Shown: positions 7,189 through 14,466, counted from the first letter of the stretch. The stretch: DNA of 36,789 nucleotides from JAEUNJ01 sp052035955 (GCA_052035955.1 JBPOHD010000048.1:1-36789), one strand, 5' to 3'. Made by a program: numbers and translations. The notes: generated by a model not told the origin, from the sequence alone.

Positions 7189-7866
7189 TCATTCCTCGTG
7201 AATCGCCTCATGCTCGAAGTCGCCGCCCCGCCCCTCGGCCATGGCGACGAGCTGCGGATAGGTGCGCACCATGTCGGCAGTCATCTCGTCGAAGGGCAGG
7301 TCGTCGAACTCCCCGCGCTGGCACACGTATTCCATGTGCCGCTCCTGTCTGGCATTGAACGGATGCATCAGGGAATCGTGGCTTCCGTCGAAGTCCAGCG
7401 GCGTGACATGGAAGCGCTCGCACATCTCGATGTTGAACACCGGCGTCGCCTTGACCCACCGGCCGTCCAGCAGCAGCGAGACGTAGCCGTGCCACGTGAA
7501 GAGGTCGGTGCCGATCAGCTTCAGGAGCCGTTCCGTGGCCAAGTGGTTCTTCACGTCGGCGAAGCCGGGGCGGGCCGGAATGCCCAGGCTGCGCAGGCCG
7601 GCGGCATAGAGCAGGGCCTTGGGGACGCAATAGGCGGCGCCGGCCTGTACCGTATGGCTCGCCTTGAAGTTCTCCCGCTCCATGGAGAAGCGATAGGGGT
7701 CGTAGCGGATCCTGTCGCGCACGGCGTAGTAGAGGCGCACGGCCTTGTCGCGATCCGTCGCGGAGTCCCCGACAGCCTCGCGCACGAAGGCGGCGACGGC
7801 CGGGTGGCCGTAGTCCATGAAAGACGTGGCAGCGAGCCAGCGGGGGTTGATGTCGGTGGTATTCAT
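7189..7866 (-). CDS. Transglutaminase-like domain protein
   Basis: This 225-residue protein has a transglutaminase-like/cysteine protease fold. The nucleophile is probably C80 (GAAYCVPKALLYAAGLRSLG) and the histidine H126 (FTWHGYVSLLLDGRW). The third catalytic residue, normally an Asp a few residues after that Trp, is not apparent (WVKATPVFN). The start at 7866 rests on an ATGA overlap (7863-7866) with the preceding gene, so the two are translationally coupled. No signal peptide is visible. Stand-alone bacterial proteins of this type are mostly uncharacterised. Its place among acyl-CoA genes might mean an amidase, peptidase or acyl-transfer role on a pathway intermediate, but the substrate is unknown. 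Confidence 0.82.
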   Translation of the reverse strand: MNTTDINPRWLAATSFMDYGHPAVAAFVREAVGDSATDRDKAVRLYYAVRDRIRYDPYRFSMERENFKASHTVQAGAAYCVPKALLYAAGLRSLGIPARPGFADVKNHLATERLLKLIGTDLFTWHGYVSLLLDGRWVKATPVFNIEMCERFHVTPLDFDGSHDSLMHPFNARQERHMEYVCQRGEFDDLPFDEMTADMVRTYPQLVAMAEGRGGDFEHEAIHEE

Positions 7867-8165
7867 TCGATCTCCATGCGCAGCAGCGCCGCGGCCAGGC
7901 ATTTTCCCAGATTGTCGCTGCGCAGGCTGCGGGCGGCATTTCCCTGGAGGGCGCCGTTGAGGACGATCTTCAGGGCCAGGAGGTTGGGAAGGGACCAGAT
8001 TTGCACCGGCCCGTCGGCGATGCCCCTGAAGTGCTCCGCCACGCGTTCGGGCGTGACGGCGCGGACGATGCGGTCGTAGTCGGCGTCGTTGCCGACGAAT
8101 AGCCCGATGTCGGCCCGGTTCCCCTTGTCGCCGCTGCGGGCGTGGGCAATCTCCACGAGTCTCAT
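7863..8165 (-). CDS. AtuA-related small protein, ferredoxin-like fold
   Basis: This 100-residue protein matches the small domain that accompanies AtuA proteins and is fused to their C-terminus in full-length forms. Hallmarks are the N-terminal VEIAHARSGDKGNRADIG, a central LPNLLALKIVLNGAL, and a C-terminal LGKCLAAALLRMEIE. The start at 8165 fits the family N-terminus (MRLVEIAHARSGDKG) and makes an ATGA overlap with the stop of the preceding 54-codon ORF; an in-frame longer frame upstream has a composition unlike the family. It ends in an ATGA overlap with the transglutaminase-like gene. It probably forms a complex with the AtuA-family protein encoded just upstream. The biochemical role of this pair is not established. 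Confidence 0.88.
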   Translation of the reverse strand: MRLVEIAHARSGDKGNRADIGLFVGNDADYDRIVRAVTPERVAEHFRGIADGPVQIWSLPNLLALKIVLNGALQGNAARSLRSDNLGKCLAAALLRMEIE

Positions 8166-8326
8166 GGCATGGTCACCGAAGGCGAAAACCCGCGGCGGAG
8201 ACGCCGGGGCCTGGAGAAGGACACGCAGCCGACTCGGCATGCGGGAGGCCAAACGCCGTTTCCGACACCCCTGTGCCGCCTGCGCGCCTGTGCGCCCGCG
8301 GGATGGACGTTGTCTTCGATCTTCAT
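8162..8326 (-). CDS. Small Arg-rich ORF coupled to both neighbours (doubtful)
   Basis: A 54-codon frame exactly fills the gap between the AtuA-family gene and its small partner. Its ATG overlaps the upstream TGA (ATGA, 8323-8326) and its TGA overlaps the downstream ATG (ATGA, 8162-8165). The product begins MKIEDNVHPAG and then becomes rich in Arg, Pro and Gly with two cysteines, a composition typical of non-coding GC-rich frames. The double overlap is the argument for translation, at least as a coupling leader; the composition is the argument against a functional protein. No family is recognised. Confidence 0.3.
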   Translation of the reverse strand: MKIEDNVHPAGAQARRRHRGVGNGVWPPACRVGCVSFSRPRRLRRGFSPSVTMP

Positions 8327-9711
8327 GGCGCGGTCGTGATTTCCACGCGCACCCGGTCCTCCACCCGATCCCGTCGCACGAGGGTGGGCCACAGGCCCAG
8401 CAACTGACGGGGCGGCTCGATGCCGGAAAAGCCGCTGGCGGTCGGCGGGCCCGACAGACCGAGCCAGGGGATCTGGCGCGGAAAGGCCTCGGCGAGGCGC
8501 CGGTCGCGCGTGCGCACCACCATGCGCAGGTAGACCTCGTCGAGTTCGTCGGCCTTCGAGGTGTCGGCCAGGGGGCCGAGCAGGGAATCGAGGCCCAGCA
8601 GTTCGGTGTGGATCTCGTCGTACTGGAGCCTCCGCTCGGCGAGCAAGCGGCGCACGATGGCTTCGGTGGTGCGCGCCTTCTTCACCGCCTCGGGCCAGCA
8701 GTAGCCTATGGTCGCCGTGCCGGCCCAGCCGTCGTCGTAGCCGGCCACGATCTTCAACTTTTCCGGCGCCGGGAGGCCCGTGGCTCCGGTGACCCGCACC
8801 CGGTCACCCCCCAGGTCTTCCAGGCGCAGCGTGCCCATGTCCAGGATCACGTCCGGGCTCAGGTAGCGGTGGGGATCGTGGACCTCGTAGAGCAGTTGCT
8901 GGCGCAGGGTGTCGAAGCTCACGCGGCCGCCGGTGCCCGGCGCCTTGGTGATGACGGCCGAACCGTCCTCGGCCACCTCGGCGATGGGGAAGCCCAGGTG
9001 GGCGTAGTCCGGGATGCCCTGCCAGCCGCCGTCGAAGGCCGGCCCATAGGCATTGAAGTTGCCGCCGCTGCCCTGGCCCGAGCATTCCATCAGGTGCCCC
9101 ACGGTCAGGGCCTGGGCGAGGCGCGGCCAATCGTCCCGGGCCCAGCCGAATTCGTGGATCAGCGGCGCCATGAACAGGGCCGCGTCGGCAACCCGGCCCG
9201 TGACGACGATGTCCGCCCCCTCGGCCAGGGCCCGCACCAGGGGCCAGGCGCCCAGGTAGGCGTTGGCGAAAAGGAGCCGGTCGCGTACGCCGTCGATGGG
9301 CTCCCCCGTGTCCAGGTGGTCCAGGGCTTCTCCGGCACCGCGCAATTCGTCCACCCGGTCGAGCACCGCATCGCCGGTGACGCAGGCGATGCGGGCCTTC
9401 CAGCCGCGGCGGCCGAACTCGGCGGCCAGGGCCGCCGCTGCGCCTTCCGGATTCAGGCCGCCGGCATTGAGCAGGAAGCGCACCCCGGCCTTCGCCGCCA
9501 GGGGCCAGAGGGCCGTCATCATGGGCACCAGGTCCCGGGTGTAGCCGAGGGCCGGGTCCCTTTGCCGGTCCTTCTGCAGGATGGCCAGGGTCAGTTCGGC
9601 CAGGTGGTCGGAGGCGATGTACCGGACCTCCCCGCGCTCCAGCGTGGTCGCCACCGGCGCCCAGGAATCGCCGTAGAAGCCGAGGCCGGCGCCGATGCGG
9701 ACGGTCTTCAT
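8323..9711 (-). CDS. AtuA-family protein (acyclic terpene utilisation type, DUF1446)
   Basis: This 462-residue protein belongs to the AtuA/DUF1446 family, named from the citronellol/geraniol pathway of Pseudomonas. Family features are the N-terminal IGAGLGFYGDSW, YIASDHLAELTLAIL, ILLNAGGLNP-like FLLNAGGLNP, ADIVVTGRVADAALFMAPL, HLMECSGQGSGGNF and PGTGGRVS. Full AtuA proteins are ~590 residues because they carry the ferredoxin-fold domain that is here a separate gene (7863-8165), so this is the split form. No Shine-Dalgarno is obvious; the sequence 18 bases upstream is already part of palindromic element A. No carboxylase genes of the Atu pathway occur here, so a terpene substrate is not implied. 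The catalytic role of AtuA is unproven. Confidence 0.9.
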   Translation of the reverse strand: MKTVRIGAGLGFYGDSWAPVATTLERGEVRYIASDHLAELTLAILQKDRQRDPALGYTRDLVPMMTALWPLAAKAGVRFLLNAGGLNPEGAAAALAAEFGRRGWKARIACVTGDAVLDRVDELRGAGEALDHLDTGEPIDGVRDRLLFANAYLGAWPLVRALAEGADIVVTGRVADAALFMAPLIHEFGWARDDWPRLAQALTVGHLMECSGQGSGGNFNAYGPAFDGGWQGIPDYAHLGFPIAEVAEDGSAVITKAPGTGGRVSFDTLRQQLLYEVHDPHRYLSPDVILDMGTLRLEDLGGDRVRVTGATGLPAPEKLKIVAGYDDGWAGTATIGYCWPEAVKKARTTEAIVRRLLAERRLQYDEIHTELLGLDSLLGPLADTSKADELDEVYLRMVVRTRDRRLAEAFPRQIPWLGLSGPPTASGFSGIEPPRQLLGLWPTLVRRDRVEDRVRVEITTAP

Positions 9712-9728
9712 GGAAGAAGCCCGAATCT

Positions 9729-9848
9729 ACCGCAGAGGCGCAAAGGCGCAGAGGGCCGCAAAGAAAGCCGGAGGCGATGCCCCGTCATGCCGTCTCCCGG
9801 GAAAAGGCCCTCCTTTGCGCAACTTCGCGCCTTTGCGCCTTTGCGGTG
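9729..9848. repeat. Long imperfect palindromic element A
   Basis: The gap between the AtuA-family gene and the AidB-like dehydrogenase is occupied by two ~38-base arms (about 9729-9767 and 9811-9848). The left arm contains CCGCAGAGGCGCAAAGGCGC and the right arm its near-complement (GCGCCTTTGCGCCTTTGCGG). The loop holds GCCGGAG at 9767-9773 and CGTCATG at 9783-9789. It shares layout and core with elements B and C, but its arms are built from GGCGCAAA units rather than CACCAAG units. Confidence 0.8.
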
Positions 9849-9868
9849 AGACATCGACGCAAAGCCCT

Positions 9869-11521
9869 TCACGCCGCCCAGGCCCGCTGCAGGATGGCGT
9901 GGAAGCCGCTGTTGCCGGGCAGGGTGCCGAAGGCGCCGCCGCCGTAGTGGGACTCGGCCAGCCGCGAGGCGCAGAAGGCCTCCGCCACCGGCTGCGGCGC
10001 GAAGCGCACCAGCAGGGCGCCCTGGACGGCCAGGGCGATGGCCTGGGTGACCTGGCGCGAACGCGCTTCCAGGTCCTCGGGCTTGCGCAGGCCGTCCTGC
10101 AGGCGTCCGACGAAGGCATCCAGGCGCCGGTCCCGGCCCAGGGCGGGCGCCACTTCCGCGGCGAGGGCCTCCAGGCAGCGCGGGTGCTTGGCCATGGCGC
10201 GCAGCATGTCCAGGCACATGACGTTGCCCGAGCCCTCCCAGATGGAATTGAGGGGCATCTGGCGGTAAACGCGTGCCATGACGCCGTCCTCGACGTAGCC
10301 GTTGCCGCCCAGCACCTCCATGGCCTCGGCGCCGACCATGGGGCCGCGCTTGCAGATCCAGTACTTGGCGGCCGGCGTCAGCACCCGGCGCAGCAGCGAT
10401 TCCTGCTCGTCCTCGCCGCCGTCGAAGGCGCGGGCGAGGCGCAGGGCCAGGGCCTGGGCGGCCTCCGTTTCCACCGCCAGGTCGGCGAGCACGTTCCGCA
10501 TCAGCGGCTGGTCGATCAGGCGCTTGCCGAAGGCGCTGCGATGCCGGGCGTGGTGCAGGGCCTGGGAAGCGGACTGGCGCATCAGGCCCGCGCTGCCCAG
10601 GGCGCAGTCGAGGCGGCAGTAGGTGCCCATCTCCATGATGGTGGGCACGCCGCGGCCCTCCTCGCCGACCAGCCAGGCCCGGGCGCCCCAGAATTCCACC
10701 TCGGAGCCGGCATTGGACTTGTCGCCCATCTTGTCCTTCAGGCGCTGGATGCGGATGTCGTTGCGCGCACCGTCCGGCGTCCAGCGCGGCAGGAAGAAGC
10801 ACGAGAGCCCCCCGGGGGCCTGGGCGAGGATCAGGAAAGCGTCGCACATGGGGGCCGAGAAGAACCACTTGTGGCCGACGATGCGGTACTCGCGGCCGCC
10901 CACGGGCTCCGCCCGGGTGGTATTCGCGCGGACGTCGGAGCCGCCCTGCTTTTCGGTCATGCCCATGCCCAGGGTGACGCCGCGTTTCCGGTCGGCCGGG
11001 ATGAAGCGGTGGTCGTAGTCCAGGGAGAAGATGCGGGGCAGCCATTCGTCGGCAATGGCCTTGTCGCGCATGATGGAGGGCACGACGGCATAGGTCATGG
11101 TGGTGGGGCAGAGGGTGCCGTCCTCGATCTCCCCGTACATCATGTAGAAGGCGCCGCGCTTTGCGTGGGCCCCGGGTCCCGGTTGGGCCCAGGGTCCCGC
11201 CGAGGCGCCGTGGCGCTTCAGGTAGGCCATCAGCTCGTGGTAGGCCGGGTGGAACTCCACCTCGTCGCGCCGGTGGCCACCATTGTCGAACAGGCGCAAG
11301 GTCGGCGGATTGCGGTTGGCCTGGGCCGCCCATTCCAGCATCCGGGCGGAGCCCAGTTCGGCGCCCCGCTGCATGAGCCAGTCATGGGCGTGGCCGGCGC
11401 CCTCCCTGGCGACGGCCTCCTGCAGGGCCGGGTTCATGCCGTAGAGGTTCCAGTCCGCCAGTTCCGGCGACTGGTTGGTGACCTCGTGGGTGGCGAGGAG
11501 CGGGGGGTGGGAAGGATTCAT
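9869..11521 (-). CDS. Acyl-CoA dehydrogenase, AidB-like subfamily
   Basis: This 550-residue flavoprotein has the extended acyl-CoA dehydrogenase architecture of AidB, longer than the ~380 residues of fatty-acid enzymes. Visible motifs are GMGMTEKQGGSDVRANTTRA (FAD/substrate loop, middle of the protein), YRIVGHKWFFSAPM, ARHRSAFGKRLIDQPLMRNV, EVLGGNGYVEDG and LNSIWEGSGNVMCLD, the Glu of the last being where AidB and many dehydrogenases carry the acidic residue. The start at 11521 (MNPSHPPLLATHEV) matches AidB-type N-termini and is preceded by a TGAGG site; a longer frame upstream runs through element B and is not believed. AidB itself has weak isovaleryl-CoA dehydrogenase activity and binds DNA. 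In this operon an acyl-CoA oxidation step is more likely. Confidence 0.9.
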   Translation of the reverse strand: MNPSHPPLLATHEVTNQSPELADWNLYGMNPALQEAVAREGAGHAHDWLMQRGAELGSARMLEWAAQANRNPPTLRLFDNGGHRRDEVEFHPAYHELMAYLKRHGASAGPWAQPGPGAHAKRGAFYMMYGEIEDGTLCPTTMTYAVVPSIMRDKAIADEWLPRIFSLDYDHRFIPADRKRGVTLGMGMTEKQGGSDVRANTTRAEPVGGREYRIVGHKWFFSAPMCDAFLILAQAPGGLSCFFLPRWTPDGARNDIRIQRLKDKMGDKSNAGSEVEFWGARAWLVGEEGRGVPTIMEMGTYCRLDCALGSAGLMRQSASQALHHARHRSAFGKRLIDQPLMRNVLADLAVETEAAQALALRLARAFDGGEDEQESLLRRVLTPAAKYWICKRGPMVGAEAMEVLGGNGYVEDGVMARVYRQMPLNSIWEGSGNVMCLDMLRAMAKHPRCLEALAAEVAPALGRDRRLDAFVGRLQDGLRKPEDLEARSRQVTQAIALAVQGALLVRFAPQPVAEAFCASRLAESHYGGGAFGTLPGNSGFHAILQRAWAA

Positions 11522-11530
11522 GGCCGAGAC

Positions 11531-11679
11531 CTCAGTCACACCACCAAGACACCAAGAACACCAAGGGGCACCAAGGAAGACGATGAAGAACGCCATGCAC
11601 CCCGCCGGAGACTCCCGTCCGATTTGGAAGTGGCTGTTCTTCGTGCAGCTTGGTGCCCTTGGTGCCTTGGTGGTGAGGA
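11531..11679. repeat. Long imperfect palindromic element B
   Basis: The left arm (about 11531-11578) carries four CACCAAG-type units (for example CACCAAGAACACCAAGG). The right arm (11645-11679) carries TTGGTG three times, ending TTGGTGGTGAGG, and pairs with it. The loop includes GCCGGAG at 11604-11610. It fills the space between the serine hydrolase stop (11699) and the AidB-like start (11521), the arm beginning about 10 bases before that start codon. Confidence 0.8.
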
Positions 11680-11698
11680 ATTGGAGTTCATGAAATGC

Positions 11699-13012
11699 TC
11701 ACTTCATCAGGTGCTTCGCCAAGGCGTGGAAGGCCGGCAGGGTGATCGGGTCGTTGGCCCCGTTGGGCGCGATGGGGTGGGAGGCGAAGCGGGCGATGAC
11801 CATTTCCGCCTTCGGGTCCACATAGATGGCCTGCCCGTGGATGCCGCGGGCCATGTAGGCGCCGTGCTCGTTGTGGGAGACCCACCACATGTTGCGGTAG
11901 GACCAGCCCGGCAGGGTCCTGTAGCCGGCCTTGGCGAAATGGGCCCTGTCGCCGCCGCCACGGATGTCGTCGACCACTGCCTTGGGAATGATCTGGCGGC
12001 CGTTGAAGCGCCCTTCCAGGCGAATCACCTCGCCGAACCGGGCCATGTCGCGCAGCGCTGCATTGAGGCCGCCGCCAGCGAACTCGTTGCCGACCAGGTC
12101 CACGGTGAAGTAGGCGTCCTGCTCGGCGCCCATGGGTTCCCAGATGCGCTCGCGCAGGTTCTGGCCGATGGACTTGCCGGTGACCCGGCGGATGGCCCAG
12201 CCCAGGGCGTCCGTATTCACCGTCTTGTAGGCGAAGGCCTGGCCGTGCTCGCCTTCCTTCTTCACCGTCTGCAGGAACTCGTAGAAGGTGCCCGGTCCCT
12301 GGTAACCCGGGGGCCGCGGCAGCACGCCGCCGGCGCGGGTATGGGCCCAGATCTCGGCGTTCGGATCGGCATAGTTCTCCGAGTACTTGAGCCCCGTGAT
12401 CATGTCGAGGACCTGCCGGACGGTGGCATCGCCGAAGGCCGAATCCCTCAGTTCCGGGACGTAGGCCGAGAGGGTCGCCTTCTCGTCCAGCTTGCCCTCC
12501 GCCACCAGGATGGCGCCCAGGGTGCCGAAGAAGGACTTGGTCACCGACATGGCGATGTGCTGGACCTCGGGCTTGAGGACCCCGAAGTAGCGCTCGTACA
12601 CGATGCGCCCCCTGTGCAGGACGACGATCCCGTCGGTGTAGGTGGCGGGCAGGGCCTCTGCCCAGGTCATGGCCTTGTCGCTGCCCATGACCTGGAAGCC
12701 GACGCCGTCCAGGTCGCCGCGCTCGGCGCGCGGCAGGACGCTGACCGGACCGGCACCCCGGGGGACGTTCACCGTCGGCACGAACTGCCGGTAGTTGGAA
12801 AAGCTCCAGCGCATCTGCGGAAACTTGTAACTGCTGCCGTCGCCGAAGCGGATGACCTTGTCGGCGGGCGGCGGGGAACCCTGCATCCAGCCGAGGGCCG
12901 CCGGATCGCTGGCGGCGGCGTCGGGCAACTGGGGCGGGGTCTGGGCCTGGGCCGGAACCTGGATGACGGCGGCCAGGAAGGCCGCGGCCACCGCGATGCG
13001 GGCAGTCTGCAT
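11699..13012 (-). CDS. Secreted serine hydrolase, class C beta-lactamase / 6-aminohexanoate-dimer hydrolase type
   Basis: This 437-residue protein has a Sec signal peptide (basic N-terminus, hydrophobic residues 6-19, cleavage probably after AQA at 21-23), so it acts in the periplasm or outside. The serine nucleophile and base are S156 and K159 in SVTK, and Y210 in YSENYADP lies where the class C tyrosine is expected. Such enzymes cleave esters or amides (EstB, NylB, DD-peptidases) rather than necessarily beta-lactams. A GAGGAGAA-type ribosome site precedes the ATG. It is the first minus-strand gene leaving the regulatory region shared with the acyl-CoA dehydrogenase at 13169, so it may release the carboxylic acid that the cluster degrades. 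That role is inference. Confidence 0.88.
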   Translation of the reverse strand: MQTARIAVAAAFLAAVIQVPAQAQTPPQLPDAAASDPAALGWMQGSPPPADKVIRFGDGSSYKFPQMRWSFSNYRQFVPTVNVPRGAGPVSVLPRAERGDLDGVGFQVMGSDKAMTWAEALPATYTDGIVVLHRGRIVYERYFGVLKPEVQHIAMSVTKSFFGTLGAILVAEGKLDEKATLSAYVPELRDSAFGDATVRQVLDMITGLKYSENYADPNAEIWAHTRAGGVLPRPPGYQGPGTFYEFLQTVKKEGEHGQAFAYKTVNTDALGWAIRRVTGKSIGQNLRERIWEPMGAEQDAYFTVDLVGNEFAGGGLNAALRDMARFGEVIRLEGRFNGRQIIPKAVVDDIRGGGDRAHFAKAGYRTLPGWSYRNMWWVSHNEHGAYMARGIHGQAIYVDPKAEMVIARFASHPIAPNGANDPITLPAFHALAKHLMK

Positions 13013-13105
13013 GCTGTTCTCCTCTTGTCGGTCTTGCCCCTTGTGCGGGGTCTTGGATGAGGCTTCGGCGTATCGCCGCCGCGATTGTTGCCCTTAAGGG
13101 ACAAG

Positions 13106-13134
13106 TAGTCAAGCAAGCGGTTGCTTGGTAGAAT
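13106..13134 (+). promoter_or_regulatory. Promoter with palindromic operator in its spacer
   Basis: TAGTCA (13106-13111, four of six -35 matches), a 17-base spacer and TAGAAT (13129-13134, five of six -10 matches) lie 35 bases before the start at 13169. A perfect inverted repeat, CAAGCAA-GCGG-TTGCTTG (13110-13127), occupies the spacer, an ideal repressor site. TetR-type regulators of acyl-CoA catabolism often use operators of this size, and the TetR gene at 5742-6332 is the best candidate within the window. The serine hydrolase gene diverges from the same 156-base region. Confidence 0.6.
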
Positions 13135-13168
13135 TTCACTCCCCCTCGTTTCCTGCCCGGAGCCGATC

Positions 13169-14308
13169 ATGACCGTCCCCCGCACCCTGTTTTCCGAGGA
13201 ACACCTGATCTTCCGCGACGCCGCCCGCCGCTTCATGGAGCAGGAGGTGGCGCCCCATACGGCTGAATGGGAGGCCCAGGGCTACGTGGATAGGGCCGTA
13301 TGGAGGAAGGCCGGCGAGGCCGGGTTCCTGTGCCCGACCATGCCCGAGGAATACGGCGGCGCCGGCGCCGACAAGCTCTACAGCATGATCCTCATGGAAG
13401 AAGGCGCCCGGGTGAATGCCACCGGCCCCGGCTGGGGCCTCCATTCCGAGATCGTGGCGCCCTACATCCTCCACTACGGGACCCACGAACAGAAGTTCAG
13501 GTACCTGCCGAAGATGGCCTCCGGCGAGATGATCGGCGCCATCGCCATGACCGAGCCGGCCGCCGGTTCGGACCTGCAGGGCGTACGCACCTCCGCCGTC
13601 CTGGACGGCGACCATTACGTGTTGAACGGGTCCAAGATCTTCATCACCAACGGCTGGCACTCCGACCTGGTGATCGTGGTGGCCAAGACCAATCCGGCCA
13701 TGGGTGCCAAGGGCACCAGCCTGCTGCTGGTCGAGGCCGGCATGGAGGGCTTCTCCAAGGGCAAGCCCCTCAAGAAGTCGGGCATGAAGGCCCAGGACAC
13801 GGCGGAGCTCTTCTTCGACAACGTGCGCGTTCCGGTCGGCAACCTCCTCGGCCAGGAGAACGCCGGCTTCGCCTACCTGATGCAGGAACTGCCCTGGGAG
13901 CGCATGCAGATCGCCATCATGAGCATCGCCTCGGCCGAGGCGGCGCTGCAATGGACCATCGACTACACCCGGGACCGCAAGGCCTTCGGCCAGGAGGTGA
14001 TCCAGTTCCAGAACACCCGCTTCACCCTGGCGGAACTGAAGACCGAACTGCAGATCGGCCGCGTCTTCGTGGACCGCTGCATGGAGCTGATCCTGCACAA
14101 CAAGCTGGACACGGCGACGGCCTCGATGGCCAAGTACTGGTGCTCCGACCTGCAGTTCAAGGTCATGGACGCCTGCGTGCAGCTCCACGGCGGCTACGGC
14201 TACATGTGGGACTACCCGATCGCCCGGGCCTGGGCCGACTCCCGGGTGCAGCGCATCTACGGCGGCACCAACGAGATCATGAAGGAAATGATTGCGCGGA
14301 CGCTTTAG
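13169..14308 (+). CDS. Acyl-CoA dehydrogenase, long-chain type
   Basis: This 379-residue FAD enzyme oxidises acyl-CoA to trans-2-enoyl-CoA, passing electrons to ETF. Typical segments are IGAIAMTEPAAGSDLQGV (substrate/FAD loop), TRDRKAFGQEV (after the helix bearing the base), QLHGGYGYMWDYPIARAW and RIYGGTNEIMKE. The short-chain position for the catalytic Glu is Gly here (IYGGTNE), and Glu244 in LPWERM is at the alternative helix-G place used by long-chain and isovaleryl enzymes. The start at 13169 (MTVPRTLF) is chosen because it fits the family and lies downstream of the promoter; an upstream in-frame ATG at 13121 is inside the operator. It is the first gene of the plus-strand operon, followed by element C and the thiolase gene. 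Confidence 0.93.
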   Translation: MTVPRTLFSEEHLIFRDAARRFMEQEVAPHTAEWEAQGYVDRAVWRKAGEAGFLCPTMPEEYGGAGADKLYSMILMEEGARVNATGPGWGLHSEIVAPYILHYGTHEQKFRYLPKMASGEMIGAIAMTEPAAGSDLQGVRTSAVLDGDHYVLNGSKIFITNGWHSDLVIVVAKTNPAMGAKGTSLLLVEAGMEGFSKGKPLKKSGMKAQDTAELFFDNVRVPVGNLLGQENAGFAYLMQELPWERMQIAIMSIASAEAALQWTIDYTRDRKAFGQEVIQFQNTRFTLAELKTELQIGRVFVDRCMELILHNKLDTATASMAKYWCSDLQFKVMDACVQLHGGYGYMWDYPIARAWADSRVQRIYGGTNEIMKEMIARTL

Positions 14309-14320
14309 CCGTTCAGGGCA

Positions 14321-14449
14321 TTCACCACCAAGGCGCCAAGGACACCAGGGGGCACCAAGAAAGCCTGGAAGCGCTTTCGACGGGCCGGAGGACGCGGCGT
14401 CATGGCCCTCCTTGGTGAATCCTGGCGCTCTTGGTGTCCCGGTGGTTCG
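14321..14449. repeat. Long imperfect palindromic element C
   Basis: The left arm (14321-14361) reads as CACCA/CCAAG units (TTCACCACCAAGGCGCCAAG at its start). The right arm (14410-14449) ends CTTGGTGTCCCGGTGG and pairs with it. GCCGGAG lies at 14384-14390 with CGTCATG at 14398-14404, as in element A. It fills the acyl-CoA dehydrogenase-thiolase gap and ends 17 bases before the thiolase start, leaving room only for its GGAG ribosome site. Confidence 0.8.
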
Positions 14450-14466
14450 ATTTTTTGGAGAAACCG

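Noticed and set aside
7863..8252. Longer start for the small AtuA-related protein
   Set aside because: Residues before MRLVEIAH are unlike the family and the shorter start gives an ATGA overlap.
9729..9848. CRISPR array reading of the repeated GGCGCAAAGG units
   Set aside because: The units form inverted arms with no regular spacers and no cas genes are present.
11522..11596. N-terminal extension of the AidB-like dehydrogenase through element B
   Set aside because: The extra residues are translated repeat sequence; family N-termini begin at MNPSHPPLL and a ribosome site precedes 11521.
9695..13060. A plus-strand open frame of over 1100 codons antisense to the dehydrogenase, and similar long antisense frames (for example 358-2805 minus and 15432-17687 minus)
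   Set aside because: They mirror well-recognised genes on the other strand, have His/Gly/Ala/Arg-rich composition without any domain, and arise from third-position GC bias.
14431..14466. Longer start for the thiolase inside element C
   Set aside because: The family N-terminus is MTEAYIYDALRTPRG and GGAG stands correctly before 14467.
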